Assembly (NCBI RefSeq): GCF_001713475.1
Contig: NZ_CP016499.1
Span: 434,001-498,000, forward strand
Length of the DNA stretch: 64,000 bases
Direction of reading: 5' to 3'
Origin: Agrobacterium sp. RAC06
GTDB lineage: Bacteria > Pseudomonadota > Alphaproteobacteria > Rhizobiales > Rhizobiaceae
Below the pieces are notes generated by a model. The model saw nothing but the letters and a program-made list of their open reading frames with translations. It was not told where the DNA came from and searched no databases. This document shows positions 27,993 to 36,934 of the stretch, piece by piece; position 1 is the stretch's first letter, and the number at the start of each line of letters is the position of its first letter. A program made the position numbers and the translations under genes.

Positions 27993-28838
27993 TCAAGCCG
28001 ACGAGTTGTTCTTGGAGGACAGCGACCGGTAGAAGGATGGCGTCAGGCCCGCTTCGGCGCGTGCGACATCGTTGAAAGGCGCCTTCAGCTGGCCGCGGAA
28101 ATTGGCGCGCACCAGGTCCTGAAACGCCCGTGCGGGGTCACGCTTTTCGCGGGCGCAAAGGAAGCGGAACCACTTTGCGCCGACGGCCACATGGCCTTTT
28201 TCGTCTTCGTAGATGACCTTCAGCACGTCGGCGCTTTCGAGATCGCCCGTTTCGCGCATCTTGTCCTGCAGCGACGGCGTAACATCGAGGCCGCGGGCTT
28301 CGAGGATGAGCGGCACCACCGCAAGGCGGGCCGTGAGGTCGTTCTTCGTCGAGTGCGCCGCCTGCCAGAGCCCGTCATGGGCGGGCATGTCGCCATAATC
28401 TGCACCGAGCGCCCGCATGCGGTCGCGCACCAGCCGGAAATGCTTGGCCTCCTCATAGGCCACCTTCATCCAGCCGTCGAAGAAGGATTGCGGCACCGGT
28501 TCGGTGGCAAAGCGGGCGACGATGTCGAGCGCGAGGTCAACGGCATTGAGCTCGATATGGGCGAGCGCATGCAAAAGGGCGACGCGGCCGGGCAGGGTGT
28601 GCAGCGAGCGTTTCCCGACCGCCTTTGGCGGCACGAGCTCGGGTTTTGCCGGGCGGCCCGGCCGATCGGGAAGCGGCGGATCGAGCGGCGAGCGCAGCGA
28701 CAGGCGGCGCTCATGCCAGCGCATCGCTGCGGTTTGTGCGAGCGCCGTCTTCTCGTCGAGGTCGGCGCTCAGGATTGCGAGGGTGGCAGCGCCGCGAAGG
28801 GAATGGAATGCCGTCTCGGGCTGCGTCCTCTCCAGCAT
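27993..28838 (-). CDS. DUF455 ferritin-like protein
   Basis: Protein of 281 aa of the DUF455 ferritin-like family. Four-helix metal ligands are visible: AHIELNAVDLALD, YEEAKHFRLV, LEARGLDVTP and YEDEKGHVAVG (Glu and ExxH pairs for a di-iron site). Length is normal for the family. It begins one base downstream of the Bcp peroxiredoxin stop and is almost surely cotranscribed with it, which hints at oxidative or iron-related stress; the biochemical function is unproven. Confidence 0.87.
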   Translation of the reverse strand: MLERTQPETAFHSLRGAATLAILSADLDEKTALAQTAAMRWHERRLSLRSPLDPPLPDRPGRPAKPELVPPKAVGKRSLHTLPGRVALLHALAHIELNAVDLALDIVARFATEPVPQSFFDGWMKVAYEEAKHFRLVRDRMRALGADYGDMPAHDGLWQAAHSTKNDLTARLAVVPLILEARGLDVTPSLQDKMRETGDLESADVLKVIYEDEKGHVAVGAKWFRFLCAREKRDPARAFQDLVRANFRGQLKAPFNDVARAEAGLTPSFYRSLSSKNNSSA

Positions 28839-28839
28839 G

Positions 28840-29307
28840 TCAAAGCGCCTGCGCGGCCTTCAACACGGCCTCTGCATGGCCGGGGACCTTCACCTTGCGC
28901 CAGACGTCGGCTACCTTGCCGGACTTGTCGATCAGGAAGGTCGAGCGTTCCACGCCCATATAGGTCTTGCCGTACATGCTCTTTTCCTTCCAGACGCCAT
29001 AGGCTTCCAGTGCCTTGTGCTCCTCGTCAGCGGCCAGCACCACCGAAAGGTTGTGTTTGGCGGCAAACTTGTCATGGCTCTTCACCGAATCAGGCGACAC
29101 ACCGATGACGGTCGCGCCGAGCTTTGCGAACTCCTCGGTCAGACCCGAGAAGTCGACCGCTTCGGTCGTGCAGCCGCTGGTGTCGTCCTTCGGGTAGAAA
29201 TAGAGAATCACCGGCTTTCCGGCGAAATCGGAAAGAGAAACGGTGCCGCCGCCATTGCGGGGCAGGGAGAAATCGGGGGCCATGTCCCCGGCAGTCAAAT
29301 CCGTCAT
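28840..29307 (-). CDS. bcp: Bcp-type peroxiredoxin
   Basis: Thiol peroxidase of 155 aa with thioredoxin fold: APDFSLPRNGGGTVSLSDF, then the peroxidatic Cys46 in PKDDTSGCTTEAVDF and the downstream GVERSTFLIDKSG. The resolving cysteine five residues on (C50 in E. coli Bcp) is Val51 here, and C46 is the only cysteine, so it must work as a 1-Cys enzyme with an external thiol. ATG 29307 is chosen; the longer frame upstream is not family-like. Divergent from the AsmA-like gene and in operon with the DUF455 gene. Confidence 0.93.
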   Translation of the reverse strand: MTDLTAGDMAPDFSLPRNGGGTVSLSDFAGKPVILYFYPKDDTSGCTTEAVDFSGLTEEFAKLGATVIGVSPDSVKSHDKFAAKHNLSVVLAADEEHKALEAYGVWKEKSMYGKTYMGVERSTFLIDKSGKVADVWRKVKVPGHAEAVLKAAQAL

Positions 29308-29429
29308 GGGATAACCTTTCTTTTGCCCGTTTTGTGGGTGAATGTGGGCGCCTTCGATATATAGTCCGCTCCGCAGTCGTCCAGAGCGACTTGTTAGCGG
29401 CATCGATCGACGGAGACAATCACCAGGAT

Positions 29430-32400
29430 ATGTCGGAGATCCGGGGCGAAAAGCTACGGTTTCGCAAGCGGGACATTGTGCCGCTGCATGCTCTTCCGTC
29501 TGCCCAGGCCGAGGATCCCCTCATCGTGCATTGTCCGCCGCCGAAGCGATCGTTGTTTCGGCGCCTGTTGCGGGTGCTGGCCGGCTTCGCGGGGCTCTGG
29601 GTCGTCGTGTTCTTTGCGGTCTATGCCGTGGTCGAAAGCGGCACCCTCGATGCCGCCCTTGCGCAACGAGCGCAGGCCGTCCTGAACAATGCCCTCGGAC
29701 CGCAGTTCACCGCCAAAATCGGCGGCACGGAAGTGCGCTTCTCCAACGGTATGGAATTGTCCGTCGAGGCGCGGGACGTCACTTTACACGAACAGGCCGG
29801 CGGCGAGCGGGTCGCCCTGACGAATTCGGTCCGATTCATCCTTGAGCCCTTGGCGCTTCTCGGCGGTCGGTTCTCCATACGCGAGATCGTCAGCGAGGGC
29901 ATCGATCTCGATGCGACGGTGCTGCCGAAGGGTGAGCGTCTCGACATCTCGGATTGGCGGATCGATCATATTCCGGCCCGGTTGGCAGATGCCTTTGCCG
30001 AACTCGACCGGCTGCAGGGTTTCATTGCCCGCGGCGGTCTCGACCGCATGCGCCTTGCCGGACTGGAGATCGCCTCCACGAGTACCAGTGGGCGGCCGAT
30101 GACGCTTGCGATCGACGACATCGTGCTGGAGCGCGGCGATGACGGTTCCCTTTCGATCTTCGGCGCGGTTGCAGTCAACGGGCAACAAACGGAACTGACG
30201 GCGCTGACCACGAATGTCGACGGCCGTGCCGAATCGCTGACGATGCGGGTTGCCGATGTGCGGCTGACCCCGTTCCTGCTGCGGCGTTCCAGCACGGGCG
30301 AAGCGCGCCAGGGCATCGACGGCTCGGCCGAATTGCTGCTGAATGCTCGGCGCGAGGCGCCGGATCAGGATGCCAGCGTCTCGCTCGGCATCAACATGCA
30401 GAAAGCCGGCTTCTACTCCGACGGCCAACGCCAGGAGATCACCGACGCTCGTCTCAGGCTTTCCTACGACTTTGCCAAGGATACGATAGAACTTGCCGAT
30501 TCGACTGCCCGATTCGACCAAACCATCTTTCCGCTCTCCGGCGGCCTGATCGATCTCGATCGGCTGCCGGAAGGCAGTAGTTTCGGCAAGGGTTTCGGCA
30601 TCGACCTTGTGGTCACCGATGGCCGAGCAAATGTGCCGCGCGCCGGCGAAGCACCGTTTCCCTTCTTCCTGAAGGGCTATGGTCGCTACCTGGTCGAAGA
30701 GAACCGCCTGCAACTCGACACGCTTGACGTTTCCACGCCGTCGGGCAACATGCGCGGCAAGCTTCAGGTGGGCTTCGGTGGAACGGGGCCGGAGATCCGG
30801 TTCAACGCCGTGGTCGAGAACATGCGCACCACCGTGGTGAAGCAGTTGTGGCCCTACTGGATTGCCTCCAAGCCGCGCGAATGGGTTCTCGGAAACCTCT
30901 ATGGCGGCCTGATCCCCAAGGGGACGATCGACGTCTTCATTCCGCAGAACCGCCTGTCGATCGACCCGAAGCCGGTGCGGCTTGATGCCGACGAACTGAA
31001 GATCGGTTTCGATCTGGAAGACGCGCGCCTTAACCTGACCGGCGAACTGCCGCCGCTTCGCGACGTCTACGGCCGCTTCGACATGGTGGGCGAGCGGGTG
31101 GATGTCGCCATCCGCTCGGCCGGTTCCTTCTTCCCGTCGGGCCGCATGGTCAAGCTGGAGAGCGGTCGTCTGGTGCTGCAGGACGCCTATGAGAAACCTC
31201 TGATGGCGGATATCGATCTCGATATCGCAGGCGCTGCGGATGCCGTGGCCGAACTCGTTTCCTTCAAGCCTATCGAAGCGCTGAAGGTCGTCGACTTCCA
31301 GCCCTCGGACTTCTCGGGCAAGGTTCGCGGGCAGGCGAAGATCCGGCTCGGTCTGGTGCCGGATCAGTCGCCGCCCGATCCGAGCTGGACGGCTGAAGTC
31401 GCGCTCAACGATGTGGATGTGGCCAAACCCTTCGACGGGCGTCAGATCGCCGATGTCACCGGATCCCTGTCTGTCGATCGCGACAAGGCCATGCTCGATG
31501 CATCAGCGAAGATCGACGACGTCCCGATGGAGGTGAAGCTCACCGAACCGGTGCGTCGCGGCGATGGTGCCGTAGCCCGCGAACAGGTCGTAACGGCGAC
31601 ACTTGACAATTCAGCCCGCGAAAAGCTCGCGCCGGGGCTCGGCGAGATCGTCAACGGGGCGATCAAGCTGGAGCTGCGCCGGCTCGACGACACGACACAG
31701 GCCGTGTCCGTCGATCTCCGATCCGCGACGCTGACCATTCCCTGGGTGGGTTGGTCGAAGGGGCAAGGCATTGGCGCGACCGCCAAGTTCGAGTTGACCA
31801 AAGACGGAAAGCTGTCGGTGATCCGCAAGTTCGCTCTGGATGGTGAGGGCTTTGGCGCCTCCGGCGACATGAGCATTGATGATACCGGGCTTGTTGCGGC
31901 CAATCTGTCGCGCGTCCGCCTGTCGCCGGAAGACGAGGTGGCGCTGACCGTCCGTCTCAGCAAGGGCGTCTATTCGGTTGTGGCCAATGGCCGCGCCTTC
32001 GACGCTCGCTCTCTGATCTCCACCCTGCAGCGTCCCTCCACTGACGGCGACACCAAGGCTGCGCGGACTTCGCTCAGGATCGAAGGACGCTTCGACCGCG
32101 TGGTCGGCTTCAGCGGCGAGCAGTTGTCGGGTGTTTCGATCATCTATGGAGCGAGCAAGGGCCGGGTCAGTGCCGTCGACTTTTCCGGTGTGACAAGCAG
32201 CGGTCAGGCATTGGTCGCCAAACTGCGTCAGCCCGAAGCAATGAGAGAGCTCTCCGTCACCACCAGCGATGCCGGTGCCGTCCTGCGCTTTATCGACACG
32301 TACAAACGGCTGGGCGGCGGTCTTGCCAACCTGCGCCTGACGGAAACGCGCGACGGCGCCTGGAGCGGCAATCTCGATCTGCGCAACTTCCAGGTCGAGA

Positions 32401-32840
32401 ACGAAGAGCGGCTTCAGACGATCGTCTCCGCGCCGACCGGTGCCGGCGGACGCAGTCTCAACAATGCCGTCCGCAGCGATATCGATGTGAGATCTGCCCG
32501 ATTCCAGCGCGCTTTTGCCCGGCTTGCGCTGGTCGGCGGTACGCTCAGCGTCGAAAACGGTATCGTGCGCGGCGAGCAGGTGGGCGCGACCTTCCAGGGG
32601 ATCGTCCGCGATCAGGCCGGACGGATCGACCTCACCGGCACCTTCATGCCGGCCTATGGGCTCAATCGACTGTTCGCCGAACTGCCGGTGATTGGTGCCA
32701 TCCTCGGCAATGGGCGCGACCGCGGCCTGCTCGGCATCACCTTCAAGTTGACCGGGCCGACGATGAAGCCGAATCTGGTGATCAACCCGCTGTCGATCAT
32801 CGCGCCGGGTGTTTTCCGCCAGATCTTCGAGTTCCGCTGA
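29430..32840 (+). CDS. large AsmA-like / DUF3971 envelope protein
   Basis: Protein of about 1136 aa with a short cytoplasmic N-terminus, one transmembrane helix at ~47-68 (LAGFAGLWVVVFFAVYAVVE) and a very long beta-rich periplasmic part. Repeated amphipathic beta segments and the C-terminal AsmA-like region (LTGTFMPAYGLNRLFAELPV, LLGITFKLTGPTMKPNLVIN) place it with YhdP/AsmA/DUF3971 proteins. Family knowledge: these bridge inner and outer membrane and move phospholipids. ATG 29430 has GGAGA about 12 bases upstream; earlier in-frame starts overlap the bcp promoter. Confidence 0.85.
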   Translation: MSEIRGEKLRFRKRDIVPLHALPSAQAEDPLIVHCPPPKRSLFRRLLRVLAGFAGLWVVVFFAVYAVVESGTLDAALAQRAQAVLNNALGPQFTAKIGGTEVRFSNGMELSVEARDVTLHEQAGGERVALTNSVRFILEPLALLGGRFSIREIVSEGIDLDATVLPKGERLDISDWRIDHIPARLADAFAELDRLQGFIARGGLDRMRLAGLEIASTSTSGRPMTLAIDDIVLERGDDGSLSIFGAVAVNGQQTELTALTTNVDGRAESLTMRVADVRLTPFLLRRSSTGEARQGIDGSAELLLNARREAPDQDASVSLGINMQKAGFYSDGQRQEITDARLRLSYDFAKDTIELADSTARFDQTIFPLSGGLIDLDRLPEGSSFGKGFGIDLVVTDGRANVPRAGEAPFPFFLKGYGRYLVEENRLQLDTLDVSTPSGNMRGKLQVGFGGTGPEIRFNAVVENMRTTVVKQLWPYWIASKPREWVLGNLYGGLIPKGTIDVFIPQNRLSIDPKPVRLDADELKIGFDLEDARLNLTGELPPLRDVYGRFDMVGERVDVAIRSAGSFFPSGRMVKLESGRLVLQDAYEKPLMADIDLDIAGAADAVAELVSFKPIEALKVVDFQPSDFSGKVRGQAKIRLGLVPDQSPPDPSWTAEVALNDVDVAKPFDGRQIADVTGSLSVDRDKAMLDASAKIDDVPMEVKLTEPVRRGDGAVAREQVVTATLDNSAREKLAPGLGEIVNGAIKLELRRLDDTTQAVSVDLRSATLTIPWVGWSKGQGIGATAKFELTKDGKLSVIRKFALDGEGFGASGDMSIDDTGLVAANLSRVRLSPEDEVALTVRLSKGVYSVVANGRAFDARSLISTLQRPSTDGDTKAARTSLRIEGRFDRVVGFSGEQLSGVSIIYGASKGRVSAVDFSGVTSSGQALVAKLRQPEAMRELSVTTSDAGAVLRFIDTYKRLGGGLANLRLTETRDGAWSGNLDLRNFQVENEERLQTIVSAPTGAGGRSLNNAVRSDIDVRSARFQRAFARLALVGGTLSVENGIVRGEQVGATFQGIVRDQAGRIDLTGTFMPAYGLNRLFAELPVIGAILGNGRDRGLLGITFKLTGPTMKPNLVINPLSIIAPGVFRQIFEFR

Positions 32841-32852
32841 GCCGCAAGCTGT

Positions 32853-33545
32853 TCAGTCGCGTTCGAGCATCACGACGGGCATGGCGAGGCGTCGTGCTGC
32901 AAGGATCTTGGCATAGCCGGCGGGACCACCAGAATTGCGGCAGACGAGATGCGTGACGCCATGTGCCGTCAAGAGGTCGGCCTCGCGGTCGGGATCGTTT
33001 GCCGGTTTGCCAAGGACGAGGCTGTAATCCGCGAAGGCGAGTGGCGTTTCCGGCGGATCGACCATGCGGATCACGAATCGGCAGTCGTCCCGCCCGACGA
33101 AAACGTCGAGATATTGTCGGCCAAGCGCGAGGAAGACCGTTGCGTGCAATGGCAATGCCTCGGCCGCCGCCTCGAGTGTGGCTACGCTCCTCCAGCGGTC
33201 ACCCGGCTGTTTCTGCCAGCGAGGGCGCAGCCGCTGTTCGAGAGGCACGCCTGAGATCGCCGCAGCCTTGATCGCATTCTCGCTGATCCGCCGCGCGAAG
33301 GGATGGGTGGCGTCGATCATCCGGTCGAATCCCTCCGTCTTCAAATAGACCGCCAGACCTTCCGGCCCTCCGAATCCTCCGATGCGCACTGCGCCCGCAG
33401 GCAGGATTGGGTCAACCGTTCGCCCCGCCAGCGAGGTGGTGACAAGATGGCCTTCGACCACGAGCCTTTCCGCCAGAAGACGGGCCTCGGCCGTGCCGCC
33501 AAGGATCAGGATTTTCTGCGGCGCATCCTCCGGTTCAGCTCGCAT
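32853..33545 (-). CDS. cobK: precorrin-6A reductase
   Basis: NADPH-dependent reductase of 230 aa that converts precorrin-6A to dihydroprecorrin-6. Motifs: KILILGGTAEARLLAERL, RIGGFGGPEGLAVYL, IDATHPFARRISENA, RLRPRWQKQPGDRW and the C-terminal CRNSGGPAGYAKILAARRL. ATG 33545 is chosen, which overlaps the end of cbiD by 11 bases, so the two form an operon on the minus strand. Confidence 0.94.
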   Translation of the reverse strand: MRAEPEDAPQKILILGGTAEARLLAERLVVEGHLVTTSLAGRTVDPILPAGAVRIGGFGGPEGLAVYLKTEGFDRMIDATHPFARRISENAIKAAAISGVPLEQRLRPRWQKQPGDRWRSVATLEAAAEALPLHATVFLALGRQYLDVFVGRDDCRFVIRMVDPPETPLAFADYSLVLGKPANDPDREADLLTAHGVTHLVCRNSGGPAGYAKILAARRLAMPVVMLERD

Positions 33546-34671
33546 GGGCGATGATCGCTCCCTTGCGATCGGTGACGATGATGTCCACCACAACGCCACT
33601 GTCGCGCAGCACTCCCTCGGCCGTGCGTTTCGCCGCCTCGGCCACAGATGCGGCGATTGCGATCCCTTCTTGTGTCATGATCTCAAGTACTTCCATCGCG
33701 GTATTCGCGTTTTCGACGGCACTGCGAGCAGAATCTTTGAGGATATGACTGCAAGGCATTGAAAGAAAAAATTTATTATCGATTTGGCTGCGTGAGGAAT
33801 GCAGGTCGAGAGCCCCCTGGGCCAGTTTCGTCATCTTGGCAAAGCCGCCAGCGATCGTCAGCTTGGGGACTGGGTGGGCACGCAGGTATTTCAGCAATCC
33901 GCCGGCGAAGTCGCCCATGTCGATCAGGGCGCCGTCCGGCAGGTTGTGAAAGATCTGGGCCGCTTTTTCCGATGTCGAACCGGTCGCGCCGAGCAGATGG
34001 GTCAGGCCTTCGGCGCGGGCGACGTCGATGCCGCGGTGGATCGAATGAATCCAGGCAGCGCACGAGAAGGGATGCACGATGCCCGTCGTGCCAAGAATTG
34101 AGATCCCACCGAGAATGCCGAGCCGAGGGTTCCAGGTGCTTTCTGCGATCTGTGCGCCGCCGGGAATGGAGATCGTCACCTCGAGATCCGGCGCGATCCC
34201 ATATGCTGCAGCAATCGCTTCGATCTCCGCCGTCATCATGGCGCGGGGTACCGGATTGATCGCCGGTTCTCCAACGGCAATCGGCAGGCCCGCTTTGGTG
34301 ACGGTGCCGACCCCGTCGCCAGCCACAAAGCGGATGCCGCTTCCGGGAGGTAGGCGGGTCACTGTCGCGATTACGGTGGCGCCATGGGTCACATCCGGAT
34401 CATCACCGGCATCCTTGACGATGCCCGCATAGGCGCTCTCGCCGTCGAAACCTTCGCGTGCGAGGGCGAAGGCCGGCGTTTCGCCTTTCGGCAGTGTGAT
34501 CGAGACGGGGTCTGGAAAGTTGCGCGTCAGAAGAGCCGTGAATGCCGCCTTGGTTGCCGCCGTCGCACAGGCTCCCGTCGTCCAACCATTGCGCAAGGGG
34601 GTGCCTTCCGGCTTTTCAAGCCGGTGGCCCTCGGCACCATTTCTTCCAGCCTGTTTCTCGACGTCACTCAT
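33535..34671 (-). CDS. cbiD: cobalt-precorrin-5B methyltransferase-type protein CbiD
   Basis: Protein of 378 aa carrying the CbiD signature LRNGWTTGACATAATKAA and GIVHPFSCAAWIHSIHRGID with LLGATGSTSEKAA. CbiD does the C1 methylation in the anaerobic corrin route, and alphaproteobacteria using the aerobic route often carry it in place of CobF. The ATG at 34671 is a reasonable start without a strong ribosome-binding site; a longer frame upstream exists. It lies 107 bases from the divergent cobA. Confidence 0.92.
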   Translation of the reverse strand: MSDVEKQAGRNGAEGHRLEKPEGTPLRNGWTTGACATAATKAAFTALLTRNFPDPVSITLPKGETPAFALAREGFDGESAYAGIVKDAGDDPDVTHGATVIATVTRLPPGSGIRFVAGDGVGTVTKAGLPIAVGEPAINPVPRAMMTAEIEAIAAAYGIAPDLEVTISIPGGAQIAESTWNPRLGILGGISILGTTGIVHPFSCAAWIHSIHRGIDVARAEGLTHLLGATGSTSEKAAQIFHNLPDGALIDMGDFAGGLLKYLRAHPVPKLTIAGGFAKMTKLAQGALDLHSSRSQIDNKFFLSMPCSHILKDSARSAVENANTAMEVLEIMTQEGIAIAASVAEAAKRTAEGVLRDSGVVVDIIVTDRKGAIIAHAS

Positions 34672-34778
34672 GGCTCGCTTATAGGCGAGCCGGCGGTCTT
34701 GAGGAAGGCGTATGGGCGAAGGTTTGGGGCGGAAAGAGCCATGGCGGAATTGCAATTTTGCCGCACGAGGCCTAGACC

Positions 34779-35636
34779 ATGACCATGAGTGACACGATGC
34801 GTCTAGCCCTGCCCATGAGCCTGCCGGCCCTCGAGCCCGGCCATGTGTGGCTGGCCGGCGCCGGCCCCGGGGATCCGGGCCTCTTGACGCTGCTGGCGGC
34901 CAAGGCGCTGTCGGAAGCCGATGTCATCGTGCACGACGCTCTGGTGAACGACGACTGCCTGAAACTCGCGCGCAGTGGCGCCATTCTCGAATATGCAGGC
35001 AAACGCGGTGGGAAGCCGTCGGCCAAGCAGCGAGATATATCGTTGCGTCTTGTCGAACTCGCAAAGGCCGGCCACCGCGTGCTCAGGCTGAAAGGCGGCG
35101 ATCCCTTCGTTTTTGGACGGGGCGGCGAAGAGGCGCTAACGCTCATCGAATATGGTGTGCCCTTCCGCATCGTTCCGGGCATCACGGCGGGGATCGGCGG
35201 GCTTGCCTATGCCGGGATCCCGGTAACCCACCGCGAAGTCAACCATGCCGTGACATTCCTGACCGGCCATGATTCCTCCGGCGTCGTGCCCGATCGAATC
35301 GACTGGGCCGCCATCGGTCGCGGCTCACCCGTCATCGTCATGTATATGGCGATGAAACACATGGGCCAGATCGCTGCCAATCTGATGGCCGCCGGACGCC
35401 GGGCAGACGAGGCCGTGGCCTTCGTCTGCAATGCCGCGACCCCGGAACAGACCGTGCTCGAAACCACACTCGGACGCGCCGAAGCGGACATGCTTGCCGC
35501 GGGGATCGAACCGCCGGCGATCGTTGTCATCGGTGAGGTCGTGCGTCTGAGGCCTTCGCTCGACTGGCTGGGCGCCCTTTCGGGCCGCAAGCTTCTGCCC
35601 GATCCCTTTGCCGTGGAGCGGAAAGACACGGCATGA
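34779..35636 (+). CDS. cobA: uroporphyrinogen-III C-methyltransferase
   Basis: SAM-dependent methyltransferase of 285 aa that makes precorrin-2 from uroporphyrinogen III, the entry step to cobalamin. Motifs: VWLAGAGPGDPGLLTLLA, VIVHDALV, RLKGGDPFVFGRGGEE, PGITAGIGGLAYAGIPVTHR. It is a stand-alone SUMT, not a CysG fusion. It starts a plus-strand run cobA-cobB-cobC-cobD in which each stop overlaps the next start by four bases. ATG at 34785 is an alternative start. Confidence 0.95.
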   Translation: MTMSDTMRLALPMSLPALEPGHVWLAGAGPGDPGLLTLLAAKALSEADVIVHDALVNDDCLKLARSGAILEYAGKRGGKPSAKQRDISLRLVELAKAGHRVLRLKGGDPFVFGRGGEEALTLIEYGVPFRIVPGITAGIGGLAYAGIPVTHREVNHAVTFLTGHDSSGVVPDRIDWAAIGRGSPVIVMYMAMKHMGQIAANLMAAGRRADEAVAFVCNAATPEQTVLETTLGRAEADMLAAGIEPPAIVVIGEVVRLRPSLDWLGALSGRKLLPDPFAVERKDTA

Positions 35637-36934
35637 GCGGATTGCTGATCGCCGCGCCGGCTTCCGGTTCGGGCAAGACAGTGGTGACGCTCGGCTTGAT
35701 GCGGGCGTTGAAGCGTCGCGGTCTAGTGGTCGCGCCCGGCAAGGCCGGTCCGGACTATATTGATCCCGCCTTTCACACGGCTGCGAGTGGTACACCCTGC
35801 TTCAACTTCGATCCCTGGGCCATGCGCCCGTCGTTTCTCCACGCACAGGCCGCTCAGACATCACCTTATGCCTTGCTGGTCATCGAGGCGATGATGGGGC
35901 TCTTCGATGGCGCGGCCGACGGGAGGGGAAGTGCAGGGGATCTCTCGAGCCTTCTGTCCCTGCCTGTTATGCTGGTTGTCGATTGCGCTCGTACATCGCA
36001 ATCCGTCGCGGCTGTCGCAACGGGCTTTGCCCGATTTCGCGCTGACGTGCGGGTCGCCGGCGTCCTCCTCAACCGCGTCGGCAGCGACCGCCATGAAGCC
36101 ATGTTGCGCGCCGCCATGGCAAAGACCGAGGTGCCGGTGCTGGGTTGCCTTAGGAGTGACCCGCAGCTTTCCCTGCCGGAGCGGCATCTCGGTCTGGTGC
36201 AGGCCGGCGAACATGCTGCTCTCGAGAGCTTCATCGAGCGAGCGGCCGATGCGATCGATGCGGGGATCGATATTGGCGCACTGCTTTCCATCGCCCAGGC
36301 TGCGCCTCGCAGAGAAGGCGCGCCGGTGCGCGGCATCGCCCCGCTCGGTCAGCACATCGCCGTCGCCCGCGATCTCGCCTTCGCCTTTTCCTATCCGCAT
36401 CTCCTGGACGGCTGGCGGCGGCAAGGCGCGACACTCTCCTTCTTTTCGCCGCTCGCCGACGAGGGGCCATCGCCAGATGCCGATGCGATCCACCTGCCGG
36501 GTGGTTATCCCGAATTGCATGCCGGGAGATTGGCCACTGCTGACGGCTTCCGCTCGTCAATGATGGGAGCGGCGGACCGGGGAGCGCGGATCTATGGGGA
36601 ATGCGGCGGCTATATGGTTCTGGGCGATGGGCTCGTCGACGCTGACGGCCATCGCCACCCCATGCTCGGCCTCTTGCCGCTGGTGACGAGCTATGCGGTC
36701 CGCAAACGTCATCTGGGTTATCGGCGGTTGAGATCGCTCGCGCCCGATCTGTTTGCCGGCAGCTATACCGGCCACGAATTCCACTATTCCACGGTTGTTG
36801 CGGAAGGGGCGGCGGACCGCCTGTTCGAGGCAGAGGACGCTCTCGGCGAACCGCTCGGTGCCGTCGGGCTTAGGCGCGGGTCTGTTGCGGGGTCTTACAT
36901 GCACCTCATCGACATTGCAGGAGCGGGCGCATGA
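35633..36934 (+). CDS. cobB: hydrogenobyrinic acid a,c-diamide synthase
   Basis: ATP- and glutamine-dependent amidase of 433 aa. N-terminal P-loop APASGSGKTVVTLGLMRAL, then KAGPDYIDPAFH and the VIEAMMGLFDG metal site; C-terminal glutaminase domain with the nucleophile in YGECGGYMVLG and the GHEFHYS histidine. It amidates the a and c side chains of hydrogenobyrinate. Overlaps cobA and cobC by four bases each. Confidence 0.95.
   Translation: MSGLLIAAPASGSGKTVVTLGLMRALKRRGLVVAPGKAGPDYIDPAFHTAASGTPCFNFDPWAMRPSFLHAQAAQTSPYALLVIEAMMGLFDGAADGRGSAGDLSSLLSLPVMLVVDCARTSQSVAAVATGFARFRADVRVAGVLLNRVGSDRHEAMLRAAMAKTEVPVLGCLRSDPQLSLPERHLGLVQAGEHAALESFIERAADAIDAGIDIGALLSIAQAAPRREGAPVRGIAPLGQHIAVARDLAFAFSYPHLLDGWRRQGATLSFFSPLADEGPSPDADAIHLPGGYPELHAGRLATADGFRSSMMGAADRGARIYGECGGYMVLGDGLVDADGHRHPMLGLLPLVTSYAVRKRHLGYRRLRSLAPDLFAGSYTGHEFHYSTVVAEGAADRLFEAEDALGEPLGAVGLRRGSVAGSYMHLIDIAGAGA

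Noticed and set aside
34672..34778. Possible cobalamin riboswitch between cbiD and cobA
   Set aside because: Only 107 bases and no recognisable B12-box-like sequence; too short for the full aptamer.
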